Below are positions 1 through 7,587 of a stretch of 64,000 bases of DNA, piece by piece. The stretch's first letter is position 1. Each line of letters opens with the position of its first letter. Source of the stretch: Sedimenticola sp. (lineage in GTDB: Bacteria > Pseudomonadota > Gammaproteobacteria > Chromatiales > Chromatiaceae). The stretch lies in contig JALSQZ010000058.1 in NCBI GenBank assembly GCA_026985055.1, positions 1 through 64,000 of the forward strand, given 5' to 3'. The position numbers and the translations under genes were made by a program. A model generated the notes under the pieces. The model saw nothing but the letters and a program-made list of their open reading frames with translations, ran no database searches and was not told the origin of the DNA.

Positions 1-403
1 ATGCGATTTTTCAACGGCCTGCTAAACCAAGCAAACTGTCATATGTCGAGATGGCCCGTCTTGTCGACAGGCGGTGCCATATTGGACGAGTCCACCGGTC
101 TGATACAGGTGGTGTAACCGGCTTCCGCATAGCCGAGAAAGTAATTTGCATGATGATTTTACAGACTAATTGATTCCTAAAAGATAAAATTAAGTCTGGT
201 TTTTTTTAAATTGCAAGTTGGAACAAAACGATGTGCTAGACCGATTGTAACAAGATCTCAAAGATCGGTGAATAGCAAGGTCAGCATATCGACCTTAAAT
301 AAAATCGAATAGTTGCATGGAGCCTTTAAAGGGTGATTCCGAATACAAGTAAGATTCATTTAAGACCTGAATAGATTAACAGTACAACCGGTAAACCAAA
401 CAG
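1..403. other. AT-rich intergenic/island edge, no gene seen
   Basis: No convincing coding region is seen on either strand; the longest frame from base 1 is about 38 codons and resembles nothing I recognise. Bases 6-21 (ATTTTTCAACGGCCTG) match one arm of the hairpin repeat at 7493-7527, so a copy of that repeat is cut by the window start. The stretch from about 130 to 400 is AT-rich and probably includes the upstream end of the IS110 remnant that starts at 404. Confidence 0.5.
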
Positions 404-595
404 ATGAAAAAAGAGATTGAGTTTATTGGGATTGACATAGCCAAACATAAATATGATGTCTGCATGGGTAAAGATAATACCAAAAAACAATACCCTAACA
501 CGTGGTTTTTTAGTGCTTGTGGCGGCTGGAAAATTCGCTTAATATCAAAATTCATTGGCTTCAAATTTTTGCGGTCAATTTATGCGAATCGTTAG
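404..595 (+). pseudogene. IS110-family transposase, N-terminal remnant
   Basis: The first roughly 30 residues carry the IS110 (DEDD recombinase) N-terminal signature IGIDIAKHKYDVCMGK, in which the Asp of GIDIAK is the first acidic residue of the RuvC-like active site. Family members are about 320-400 residues; this frame stops after 63. From about residue 34 the sequence no longer looks like an IS110 protein, so most of the element appears to have been deleted, leaving the 5' end joined to other DNA. The product cannot be active. It marks the left side of an accessory island and lies next to a toxin-antitoxin pair. Confidence 0.7.
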
Positions 596-984
596 GAATT
601 CGGAAAGGAGTGCTCGCTGAACCAACGAGAAAGGTCCTCCTCGGTTAATCTGCCAGCAGCCAGGTCCTTAATTACAACAACGGTATCCGCTTCCGGGGAA
701 TCTAGAAAGTAGCCATTTATTTCCAAAAATATCGCCGCAACGGTTAAAGCAATCCGTTTGTTGCCATCAACAAAAGGATGATTACTAGCTAATCCATAGC
801 AATATGAAGCAGCGAGGTCAAAAATTGAAGAATCATCGGCATATTCAAAACGTTGCCGAGGGCGATTTAGTGCAGATTCAAGTAGAGCATGATCGCGTAT
901 TCCGGGTGCACCGCCATGTTCGGCCAGTAGCATCTGATGAACGGCGGTCACTACCTCTGCCAATACCCAGTCTGGCTCCTTCAC
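592..984 (-). CDS. doc: Doc-type Fic-fold toxin (death-on-curing family)
   Basis: This 130-residue protein has the length of the Doc family. It contains the motif HPFVDGNKR at about residues 70-78, the family signature HxFx(D/N)(G/A)NKR, followed by the hydrophobic helix seen in Doc proteins. Doc toxins phosphorylate elongation factor Tu and stop translation until neutralised. All key residues (His, Asp, Asn, Lys, Arg) are present, so it should be active. It is the second gene of a two-gene operon: its start overlaps the stop of the AbrB-type antitoxin gene by four bases, typical of translational coupling. The stop codon lies close to the IS110 remnant. The usual Doc partner is Phd; here it is an AbrB-fold protein. 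Confidence 0.88.
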   Translation of the reverse strand: MKEPDWVLAEVVTAVHQMLLAEHGGAPGIRDHALLESALNRPRQRFEYADDSSIFDLAASYCYGLASNHPFVDGNKRIALTVAAIFLEINGYFLDSPEADTVVVIKDLAAGRLTEEDLSRWFSEHSFPNS

Positions 985-1205
985 TTTGCAAGTTCGTGGA
1001 GAGCGTTTCGGTACTTCTTCATGACTTTCTCAGCTACTTGTATCTGCTTCTCAAAATCGTGTTGGTAGGGGGTAAGGGTCAGGCCCTCAGGCCCGTCAAC
1101 CAAATACAAGACATCACCCTTTTCTGCCTTGAGCTTCGTAAGAGCTTCTTTTGGCAACACAATCCCCATGGAATTACCGATCGAAGTGACTTTTACCTTC
1201 AGCAT
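981..1205 (-). CDS. AbrB/SpoVT (MazE-like) antitoxin
   Basis: This 74-residue protein has an N-terminal swapped-hairpin AbrB/SpoVT DNA-binding domain: the stretch VTSIGNSMGIVLPKEALTKL (about residues 6-25) is the family signature. The C-terminal 30 residues are charged and probably bind and neutralise Doc. Antitoxins of this type also repress their own operon as dimers. A promoter (1247-1275) and a perfect palindrome (1228-1241) lie directly upstream, in the position expected for autoregulation. The toxin gene overlaps its 3' end by four bases. The assignment as antitoxin rests on domain type and operon position. Confidence 0.85.
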   Translation of the reverse strand: MLKVKVTSIGNSMGIVLPKEALTKLKAEKGDVLYLVDGPEGLTLTPYQHDFEKQIQVAEKVMKKYRNALHELAK

Positions 1206-1227
1206 GGTAGTGTACTCTGATAGAGTT

Positions 1228-1241
1228 ATAACATATGTTAT
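1228..1241. promoter_or_regulatory. Palindromic operator of the antitoxin-toxin operon
   Basis: ATAACATATGTTAT is a perfect 14-base palindrome that falls around the predicted transcription start of the minus-strand operon, six bases past the -10 element. A second, shorter palindrome (ACTCT-GAT-AGAGT, 1214-1226) lies beside it. Self-repression by AbrB-fold antitoxins through such sites is established; binding here is inferred. Confidence 0.55.
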
Positions 1242-1246
1242 TACAC

Positions 1247-1275
1247 AGTATAGTCGTGCCTAACAATAGCGTCAA
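1247..1275 (-). promoter_or_regulatory. Sigma70 promoter of the AbrB-Doc operon
   Basis: Read on the minus strand, TTGACG (1275-1270), a 17-base spacer and TATACT (1252-1247) form a near-consensus promoter about 45 bases upstream of the antitoxin start. Each hexamer differs from consensus at one position. Confidence 0.7.
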
Positions 1276-1332
1276 CTCGAACTGGCAATTCCGCTACGCT
1301 TCATTGCCAGCCGGTTACGCAAGGCGTTGGCT
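1258..1332 (+). repeat. attC-like foldable site (possible integron cassette junction)
   Basis: The 75-base segment begins with GCCTAAC, which fits the inverse core RYYYAAC. It ends with GCGTTGGCT, near but not equal to the core GTTRRRY. Between them are an outer arm pair (GCGT at 1269-1272 with ACGC at 1317-1320) and a perfect 8-bp inner stem CTGGCAAT/ATTGCCAG (1282-1289, 1303-1310). The lipoprotein gene starts 11 bases after it, as in a gene cassette. The right core deviates, and no integrase is in view, so this is only a candidate. It overlaps the antitoxin promoter. Confidence 0.4.
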
Positions 1333-1342
1333 GTTGTGAAAA

Positions 1343-2161
1343 ATGGGCAGAATTGCGAAAGCATTAGTCGTTATTCTTCTTCTCATCGGAACGGGATGTG
1401 GCTCATACGAAACAAGAATGTATGAGGGTAAAACCATTGACGAGGCAGGATTACCTATCAAGGGCGTCTCGGTTACATTGTGCTATGTGGGATGGTATTG
1501 GGATTGGAGTATGCGGGATGGATTCTCTTTAACATGGGATCATCTGTACTGCTCTGACACCGTAACTACTGACCAGCATGGCAACTATAGGATATTTTTT
1601 GCCGGACCACCTAGCACGTTTATTCATGCAAGACATGATGAATGGGTCCAAACCAAAAGCTTTCTGGCGAAGGAATCCCGCGTGGTACTTGTTCGCCGAG
1701 ACATCGATCAACAACGTCGCGCAAGCCGAGAAGAGGAAAGAGAAAAGACCTTCCGGAAACGCAGGTCAGGCGAATCTGGTGTTGAGTATTATTGCCGAGT
1801 TATTAGAAAGCGTGCCGATGCAATAGAGCTTGATTATCACGGAGAACGAGTAAAGGTAATACAGGCCTTGCTGGTCGAATCCCATAAAGCAACTTTTGCG
1901 GTGATCGGAAAGTATAATATCGCTCAAGCTATGGCGAGCGAGTTGATTATGGGTGATATTGGTTTAAATGGGGTGCAGACTATGCCTGAGAACTTTACTG
2001 TACTTTCAGATAAATCAAATTGTGACAACAATATGTACTTGATTAGGTCTGTTCACTATGACGGTAACGATCTTTCTACACTATATAAGGCGGAAAGAAT
2101 AGATGTTGAAGTACCAAGTTTGCGAGCAATTTTCACAATGAAACTTTGGAATTTTGAATAA
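1343..2161 (+). CDS. Putative lipoprotein with carboxypeptidase-regulatory-like domain
   Basis: The 272-residue product begins with a short hydrophobic signal ending in GTGC (Cys at about residue 19), a plausible though non-ideal lipobox, so export and lipid anchoring are likely. Residues about 25-100 (GKTIDEAGLPIKGVSVTLCY, later a D-x-H-G-N-Y pattern) resemble a beta-sandwich carboxypeptidase-regulatory-like fold often found in envelope proteins. The rest, rich in Arg/Glu and then mixed, is unfamiliar. It starts 11 bases after an attC-like site and ends overlapping a toxin fragment, so it looks like cargo of a mobile region. Base composition is AT-richer than the core genes to the right. Function unknown. 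Confidence 0.65.
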   Translation: MGRIAKALVVILLLIGTGCGSYETRMYEGKTIDEAGLPIKGVSVTLCYVGWYWDWSMRDGFSLTWDHLYCSDTVTTDQHGNYRIFFAGPPSTFIHARHDEWVQTKSFLAKESRVVLVRRDIDQQRRASREEEREKTFRKRRSGESGVEYYCRVIRKRADAIELDYHGERVKVIQALLVESHKATFAVIGKYNIAQAMASELIMGDIGLNGVQTMPENFTVLSDKSNCDNNMYLIRSVHYDGNDLSTLYKAERIDVEVPSLRAIFTMKLWNFE

Positions 2162-2375
2162 ATCAGAGGTTCCTATACTTGCGGCTTCGAGAAAGGTCGG
2201 TGACTTCCCACTAATCGGAAGGGTAGTGCCAGAGACTGGTGATGAAAATATCAGGGAGCGGTTTGTTTATAGCTATCGTTTGGTATACAGAATACGGACG
2301 CAGAAAATACTTATTGTAGCTGTTATACACGGCAAGCGTCTTCTTGAGAATATTGAGGACAGGTTTGAGGAGTAA
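2154..2375 (+). pseudogene. ParE/RelE-family toxin, C-terminal fragment
   Basis: The 73-residue frame, which opens only at a TTG, matches the second half of ParE/RelE-type toxins: FPLIGRVVPE followed by YRLVYRI and AVIHGKRLL, the typical GR-x-VPE, YRI-x-Y and V-x-HG-x-R blocks. Family members are 95-105 residues, so roughly 35-40 N-terminal residues are missing, and no antitoxin gene is adjacent. It overlaps the end of the preceding lipoprotein gene by eight bases. Most likely it is a decayed toxin left after recombination in the island. Expression of the fragment is not excluded. Confidence 0.65.
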
Positions 2376-2899
2376 GCACATAGCAAGTCACTCCAGCGGA
2401 TGCGCTAACGCGTACCGATGAGTTTCATCGTTAGCTATCGAACAAAGAAATATCAGATAGTGTATTAACCGCTATTGACAATAAACATCCGGTATGCATC
2501 GTTGGTACCATATCGCCATGGTCACTTCGGCCATGAGTTATCGCCTGGAAAAGAGCCCAGCGTGCGATACTGCATGCCGGGATTTGTTCGCGGGCGCGGG
2601 GTGATCGGCTCCGGGTGATCCACGCAGGAATGCTACAATCAATCTGACCCAACAAGGATCGTATATACGCTTGCAACTGCTGAAAATGGTGATCAAGTAG
2701 TGGATGCCAGCAGGCCATTGACTCGAACCGGATGTTTATAGGGTTTTATGGCGCCCCGGACAGCTACAATTATTGCGATTATGAAGAGGCGCTGTCAGGA
2801 GAGAGCGTGGTCATGAGGAACATCAGGCGAAAAACAGGATCCAGGGCATAGGACAAGAGCCCATCAATCTGCGGGCGAAAGCTGGCGGGAGTTTGCACT
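2376..2899. other. 524-base gap before the oleate hydratase gene
   Basis: Apart from the inverted repeat at 2404-2435, no gene, RNA or clear promoter is seen. A 95-codon frame on the minus strand (2431-2718) has no recognisable motif, no ribosome site and unusual residue content, so it is not called. Around 2640-2770 short promoter-like words occur (TACAAT at 2765), without a convincing -35 partner. Confidence 0.4.
2404..2435. repeat. Inverted repeat GCTAAC...GTTAGC at the island's right edge
   Basis: GCTAAC (2404-2409) is mirrored by GTTAGC (2430-2435), with a second pair CGATGA/TCATCG (2416-2421, 2425-2430) nested inside. It lies about 30 bases after the toxin fragment. The outer sequences resemble, but do not match, integron attC core sites. 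It could equally be a terminator-like hairpin without a T tract. Confidence 0.4.
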
Positions 2900-4507
2900 A
2901 TGAAGACCAGGCGAAATGGAAAGGCGGAAGAAGCACGGGTATATCTGGTTGGTGGCGGCATCGCCTCATTGGCGGCAGCGGTCTATCTGGTCAAGGATGC
3001 CGGCGTACCGGGCAGGAACATTCATATTCTGGAACAGGATGATATTCTCGGTGGCGCCTGCGATGGTGGTGGAGAACCGCAAAAAGGGTTTCTCGTGCGC
3101 GGCGGCCGCATGCATGAGAAACACTATGAATGCTATTGGGATCTGCTTTCTCATATCCCCTCCTATGACAAACCGGAAATATCAGTAACCGAAGAGTCTT
3201 TCGAGTTCAACAGCCGGTTCGTTTCCCACGCACAGGCGCGGCTGCTGCGGGACGGCAAAAAAATCGATGTATCCACGTTTGGCCTGTCGTTGTCTGATCA
3301 GGCGGATCTGTTGAAGCTGACGTTTGTCTCCGAGCGTTCTCTGGGGAATCAGCGCATAGAAGACTGGTTCAGCCAGGAGTTCTTCGAAACCAATTTCTGG
3401 TATATCTGGACTTCCATGTTCGCCTTCCAGAAATGGAGCTCCCTGGCGGAAATGCGCCGTTACATGAAGCGTTTCATTCATCTGGTGGAAGGATTGCACC
3501 AGCTTGGCGGCGTGCTGCGCACCAAATACAACCAGTATCATTCGGTGATTGTCCCGTTGCAGCGTTATCTGGAAAAGCGCGGCGTGAATTTCGACCTGCA
3601 CCAGCAGGTGCTGGATGTGGATTTCAGTCTCGCCGCCGATGCGAAAACCGCCACCCTGCTCCGGGTGGTGAATCGTAACGGCGAGGAAGATGAAATCGTG
3701 CTCGGTGATAACGATTACGTATTCATTACCAATGGCTCCATTACCGAGAGCACGGATACCGGTTCATGGGACCGGGCGCCGGTGCTCAAGGGCAAATCCG
3801 ACTCCGGAGCCTGGACCCTGTGGGAACGGATTGCGGCAAAGGACGAGGCTTTCGGTAATCCCGGGGTGTTCTGCGACAATATCGATCTGCAGAAATGGTA
3901 TTCATTTACCGCCACCCTGCATGATTCCACTTTCCATGACTACATGGAAAACTTCTCCGGCAATGTGGATGGCACCGGCGGTCTGGTGACCATGACCGAT
4001 TCCAACTGGCTGATGTCCATTGTCATTGCCCGTCAGCCGCATTTTCCCAACCAGCCCAAGGACGTGAAGATTTTCTGGGGTTACGGTTTGTATCCGGATC
4101 GCAAGGGCAATCATGTAAAAAAGAAGATGTCGGAATGCACCGGGGCCGAGATTCTGGAAGAGTTGTGGTATCACCTGAAAATACAGGATCTGATGAAGCC
4201 GGTAGTGGATGCCGGAAAAGTGATCAACAATATTCCGGTGGCCATGCCTTTCATCGACAGCCTGTTCATGCCCAGAACAAAAGGCGACCGGCCTGAGGTA
4301 ATACCCGAGGGAGCAACCAATTTTGCCTTTCTCGGCCAGTTCGCCGAAGTACCCAAGGATTGCGTATTTACTGTGGAGTATTCAGTACGCACGGCGATGA
4401 TGGCAGTCTATGGCCATTTCGACACGGGCAAGGAAGTGATCCCCGTTTACGATTCCATACACAATCCACTGGTGTTGATGAAGGCGGCAAAAGCCATCAG
4501 TCGTTAG
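2900..4507 (+). CDS. ohyA: Oleate hydratase (fatty acid double-bond hydratase), HFam3-like
   Basis: The 535-residue protein belongs to the oleate hydratase (myosin-cross-reactive antigen) family, FAD-dependent enzymes that add water to the cis-9 double bond of unsaturated fatty acids to give 10-hydroxy acids (EC 4.2.1.53). The Rossmann FAD site VYLVGGGIASLAAAVYL is at about residues 14-30. The active-site region TKYNQYHSV lies near 208-216. In the conserved RGGRE motif the catalytic Glu is replaced by Met71 (RGGRMHEKHYECYW), a change known from the monomeric Rhodococcus-type HFam3 enzymes. There is no signal peptide. It is a single gene whose last 11 bases overlap the convergent nfeD-like gene. 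Possible roles are detoxification of free unsaturated fatty acids or lipid use. Confidence 0.93.
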   Translation: MKTRRNGKAEEARVYLVGGGIASLAAAVYLVKDAGVPGRNIHILEQDDILGGACDGGGEPQKGFLVRGGRMHEKHYECYWDLLSHIPSYDKPEISVTEESFEFNSRFVSHAQARLLRDGKKIDVSTFGLSLSDQADLLKLTFVSERSLGNQRIEDWFSQEFFETNFWYIWTSMFAFQKWSSLAEMRRYMKRFIHLVEGLHQLGGVLRTKYNQYHSVIVPLQRYLEKRGVNFDLHQQVLDVDFSLAADAKTATLLRVVNRNGEEDEIVLGDNDYVFITNGSITESTDTGSWDRAPVLKGKSDSGAWTLWERIAAKDEAFGNPGVFCDNIDLQKWYSFTATLHDSTFHDYMENFSGNVDGTGGLVTMTDSNWLMSIVIARQPHFPNQPKDVKIFWGYGLYPDRKGNHVKKKMSECTGAEILEELWYHLKIQDLMKPVVDAGKVINNIPVAMPFIDSLFMPRTKGDRPEVIPEGATNFAFLGQFAEVPKDCVFTVEYSVRTAMMAVYGHFDTGKEVIPVYDSIHNPLVLMKAAKAISR

Positions 4508-4955
4508 CGGATTCGCAGCTGACCAGTAACACGACCCCGTCCACGCCAATGACCCGCACCCGGCTGCCCGCGCTGCAATCTTCGCCGCGAATTTTCCAGG
4601 TGGTGTCGTCAACGCGGATTTTGCCTTCGTTGTTGACCATGGGCTGATCCAGGGTGAAAACCCGTCCCAGATACTGCTCACCGCGGCGGTTGAGGGCGGG
4701 TTCTTCCGTATCCGTGTTCTGTGGATTCAACCATTTTCTGCCGGCGATTACGGTGATGACCGACAGACCGGCGAAGGCCAGTACCTGAGCCTGCCAGCCC
4801 AGATCGGCGAACAGCCAGCTGAGCAGGGCGGCCAGCCCCGCCGCCAGCCCCATCCACATGAAAAATACTCCGGGCGCGAGAATTTCCAGAATCAGCAGAC
4901 TGATGCCCAGCACCGCCCAGTGCCATGCCTGCAGATTGTTGAGCAGATCCATCAT
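4497..4955 (-). CDS. NfeD-like membrane protein
   Basis: This 152-residue protein has two or three hydrophobic segments in its first 70 residues (WAVLGISLLILEILAPGVFF is characteristic) and a soluble C-terminal part (about 85-150) with the GRVFTLDQPMVNNEGKIRVD pattern of the NfeD OB fold. NfeD proteins of this short type accompany SPFH/stomatin proteins in bacterial membrane microdomains. The gene directly follows the SPFH gene, with its start overlapping that gene's stop by four bases, so the two are co-translated. It overlaps the end of the convergent oleate hydratase gene by 11 bases. Confidence 0.9.
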   Translation of the reverse strand: MMDLLNNLQAWHWAVLGISLLILEILAPGVFFMWMGLAAGLAALLSWLFADLGWQAQVLAFAGLSVITVIAGRKWLNPQNTDTEEPALNRRGEQYLGRVFTLDQPMVNNEGKIRVDDTTWKIRGEDCSAGSRVRVIGVDGVVLLVSCESAND

Positions 4956-5869
4956 TTTTCGTCACTCTTTTGCATGCTGGATTTGGCGATTTCGCTTATC
5001 CCTGCCAGGCTGCCAATGAGGCTGGAGGCTTCCAGAGGCATGAGCACCAGCTTTTCATTGGGTGCGGAAGCGATGTTTTGCAGGGCTTCGGTATATTTCT
5101 GCGCCACGAAATAATTGATGGCGTTGATATCGCCCTTGGCGATGGCCTGGGAGACCATGGCAGTGGCGCGCGCCTCGGCTTCGGCCAGGCGCTCCCGTGC
5201 TTCGGCTTCGCGGAACGCCGCTTCCTTTTCCCCTTCGGCGGTGAGAATGGCGCTCTGTTTCTCGCCTTCGGCCTTGAGGATTTCAGACTGACGCAGACCT
5301 TCTGCTTCGAGGATCTGGGCGCGTTTGTCCCGCTCCGCTTTCATCTGCCGGGCCATGGCATCCACCAGATCCCTCGGCGGGGCAATGTCCTTGATTTCGA
5401 TGCGGGTGGCCTTGACTCCCCAGGGGGTGGTGGCGTCATCGACCACATGCAGCAGCTGGGCGTTGATCTTGTCCCGGTTGGACAGCAGCTCGTCCAGATC
5501 CATGGATCCCATGACCGTACGGATATTGGTCATGGTCAGGTTGAGAATGGCGCGCACCAGGTCATTGACCTCGTAGGAGGCCTTGGCGGCGTCCAGTACC
5601 TGATAGAAGATCACCCCGTCCACGCGCACCATGGCATTGTCCTTGGTGATCACTTCCTGGGAAGGAACATCCAGAACCTGCTCCATCATGTTCATTTTTG
5701 TGCCGATCTGGTCGACAATGGGAACGATCAGGTTCAATCCCGGGCGCAAGGTGCGGGTGAAGCGGCCAAAGCGCTCCACGGTGAATTCCATGCCCTGGGG
5801 GACCCGCTTGACGCCGGATACCACGATGACCACGGCGAACACGAGCAGTGCAAGAACGACCATATCCAT
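4952..5869 (-). CDS. qmcA: SPFH/Band 7 membrane protein (QmcA/paraslipin type)
   Basis: At 305 residues it has the length of QmcA/paraslipin proteins. One N-terminal membrane segment (residues about 3-20) is followed by an SPFH domain (SGVKRVPQGMEFTVERFGRF onward, about 19-180). A long Ala/Glu-rich coiled coil then carries repeated ILxAEGExQ units (about 185-235). Such proteins form large oligomers at the inner membrane and organise or protect membrane proteases and other complexes. It is the first gene of a two-gene operon with the NfeD-like protein. Its start faces the divergent ttcA-like gene across about 60 bases. Confidence 0.92.
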   Translation of the reverse strand: MDMVVLALLVFAVVIVVSGVKRVPQGMEFTVERFGRFTRTLRPGLNLIVPIVDQIGTKMNMMEQVLDVPSQEVITKDNAMVRVDGVIFYQVLDAAKASYEVNDLVRAILNLTMTNIRTVMGSMDLDELLSNRDKINAQLLHVVDDATTPWGVKATRIEIKDIAPPRDLVDAMARQMKAERDKRAQILEAEGLRQSEILKAEGEKQSAILTAEGEKEAAFREAEARERLAEAEARATAMVSQAIAKGDINAINYFVAQKYTEALQNIASAPNEKLVLMPLEASSLIGSLAGISEIAKSSMQKSDEK

Positions 5870-5930
5870 GCTTATTCTCCTTTGGCTGCGGGTACAATAG
5901 CAGACCCTGTTCCCTATCTTACAACAACTG

Positions 5931-6671
5931 ATGAATCGCTACGTCAAACCACCCAAATCTTTGCTGCGCAAGGTTGGACGCGCCATTGCGGACTATGATC
6001 TGATTCGGGAAGGCGACCGCATTTTGCTGGGGGTTTCCGGGGGCAAGGATTCATTGAGCCTGCTGCAGATTCTGGCGCATCTGCAAACCTATGCGCCGGT
6101 GAAGTTCGACCTGGGCATACTCACCGTGGATCCGGAGGTCGAAGGGTTCGATCCCTCCTCCCTGACGGATTATTATGATCGACTGGGACTGCCCTGGCAT
6201 TATGCCCGCCAGCCCATCATGGAAGAGGCGAAGGAGCGCATGAGTGGTGATTCCTTTTGCGCCTATTGTGCGCGCATGAAGCGCGGCATCATGTACAGCA
6301 CTTGCCGGGAGCACGGCTACAATGTGCTGGCTCTGGCGCAACATCTGGACGATCTGGCGGAGAGCTTTCTCATGTCGGCCTTCCATGGCGGCCAGCTGCG
6401 TACCATGAAGGCCCATTACCGGAACGATGCCGGGGATCTGCGCATCATCCGGCCCCTGGTGTATGTGCGTGAGCGCCAGACCCGGGAGTTCGCCATTCAG
6501 GCCGGTTTGCCCATCATTCCCGATTCCTGCCCGGCCTGCTTTACCATGCCCACCCAGCGGGAGCACATGAAACAGCTTCTGGCCGAGGAAGAAAAGCAGA
6601 ACGGCAATTTGTTCTCCAGCCTGCTCAAGGCCATGCGGCCTTTGATGGTGGAAGGCGGAATACCGGACTGA
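5931..6671 (+). CDS. ttcA: TtcA-family tRNA thiolation ATPase
   Basis: The protein is a PP-loop ATPase: SGGKDS at residues 36-41 binds ATP. A CAYC pair (Cys110, Cys113) and later Cys200/Cys203 match the cysteines that in TtcA bind a 4Fe-4S cluster and carry sulfur for 2-thiocytidine at tRNA position 32. Further TtcA features are the HLDDLAES block (about 138-145) and the C-terminal region ending in a conserved short helix. It is shorter (246) than Escherichia coli TtcA (311), lacking N- and C-terminal extensions, so it could be a TtcA-related paralogue with a different tRNA target. No operon partner; divergent from the SPFH gene. TACAAT at 5893-5898 may be its -10 element. Confidence 0.8.
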   Translation: MNRYVKPPKSLLRKVGRAIADYDLIREGDRILLGVSGGKDSLSLLQILAHLQTYAPVKFDLGILTVDPEVEGFDPSSLTDYYDRLGLPWHYARQPIMEEAKERMSGDSFCAYCARMKRGIMYSTCREHGYNVLALAQHLDDLAESFLMSAFHGGQLRTMKAHYRNDAGDLRIIRPLVYVRERQTREFAIQAGLPIIPDSCPACFTMPTQREHMKQLLAEEEKQNGNLFSSLLKAMRPLMVEGGIPD

Positions 6672-6677
6672 GGGCTC

Positions 6678-7485
6678 TTACGGTACCAGATCCACCTTTA
6701 CGCTCACCGGCGAACCGCTAGCCGCCGATGCCCGTTTCAGGCCGCTGATCGCCTGACGACCGCCCTGCCCCTGCATGCTGGCGCCGCCGATTTCAATCCA
6801 TTCCCCCAGATGGCCTCTGATGCGGGTATTGATTTCCTGTTTGCGGTAACTTCCCCCTTGATCCAGGGGCTGGCTGCTGAAGGGGCTGATATCCAGGGTC
6901 ACCTGGTCGCCATTCACCCAGGGCGTGACATAAAAGCCGCTGGTAATATCCTGATAATGCTGTTCCTGGTAAAAGCGTCCCCAGCCGTCACGGTAACCTG
7001 TGATGACTGGCGCCGAAATCCCGGTTTGAATGAAAGCCGGCATGCCTTCGGTGGCACGTAGATGGCGGTCGGCATCCGTGCCCAAGGTTCTGTTCTCTGC
7101 CCCGATCCGAACTTCCAGCCCGTCGTCGCGGTCAGGCTGGCCAAGGGTGATATGCCCCTTTTCTCCGAGCGGCGCCCTGCCCTGTAGATCCACGCTGTGA
7201 CGGTTGTAGGCGGCGGAATGCCCCTCGCGCACGGTGATGCGCAGCTGTCGTGGCGCCCGATCAAACTTGTCGATGATGCGGCGCAGCTGTTCCAGGTTTT
7301 GCCGTGACGTCTTGATGACCAGTTGCCCGTTCATGCCTGTTACCGCGCCGTCCTCCGCGACGAATGGCTGCAACATGGGCAGTATCTGATCCACGGTCTG
7401 ATGTTTCAGGGGAATGATCTCGATGGGGTAATCCGCATGGCTGCCGGGGCTCAGGAGCAGCAGTAGAAGCACGGGCAGAAGGTGA
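6678..7485 (-). CDS. Exported secretin-N-domain (NolW-like) protein without pore domain
   Basis: After a hydrophobic signal (LLPVLLLLLLSPGSHA) the mature part begins with IEIIPLKHQTVDQILPMLQP, the short-domain fold found in the N-domains of type II/III secretins and pilus proteins. The rest (about 170 residues) does not contain the secretin beta-barrel pore. The product is therefore a periplasmic N-domain protein of unknown partner. The open frame runs upstream to 7595, but those residues are encoded by the hairpin repeat at 7493-7527. I place the start at the TTG near 7485, which puts the signal peptide at the N terminus; an ATG further up (7553) is the alternative. The gene follows the hydroxyacid dehydrogenase on the same strand. 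Confidence 0.65.
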
Positions 7486-7492
7486 TGCAAAA

Positions 7493-7527
7493 CAGGCCGT
7501 TGAAAAATGCAGTTTTTGAACAGCCTG
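7493..7527. repeat. Dispersed hairpin repeat, family 1 (complete copy)
   Basis: CAGGCCGTTGAAAAA (7493-7507) and TTTTTGAACAGCCTG (7513-7527) form a near-perfect hairpin with a short loop. The same unit recurs at 39763-39795 and, as one arm, at 6-21. Here it sits between a dehydrogenase gene and the signal-peptide region of the downstream gene. Confidence 0.75.
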
Positions 7528-7587
7528 GGTGCGGTACAGGGATATACCGCCATTTTCAATTTCCTGATAAGGCTCAGCTGTTTCATT

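Noticed and set aside
2431..2718. 95-codon frame on the minus strand in the gap before the oleate hydratase gene
   Set aside because: No ribosome site, no motif and unusual residue content; reads like chance open frame in intergenic DNA.
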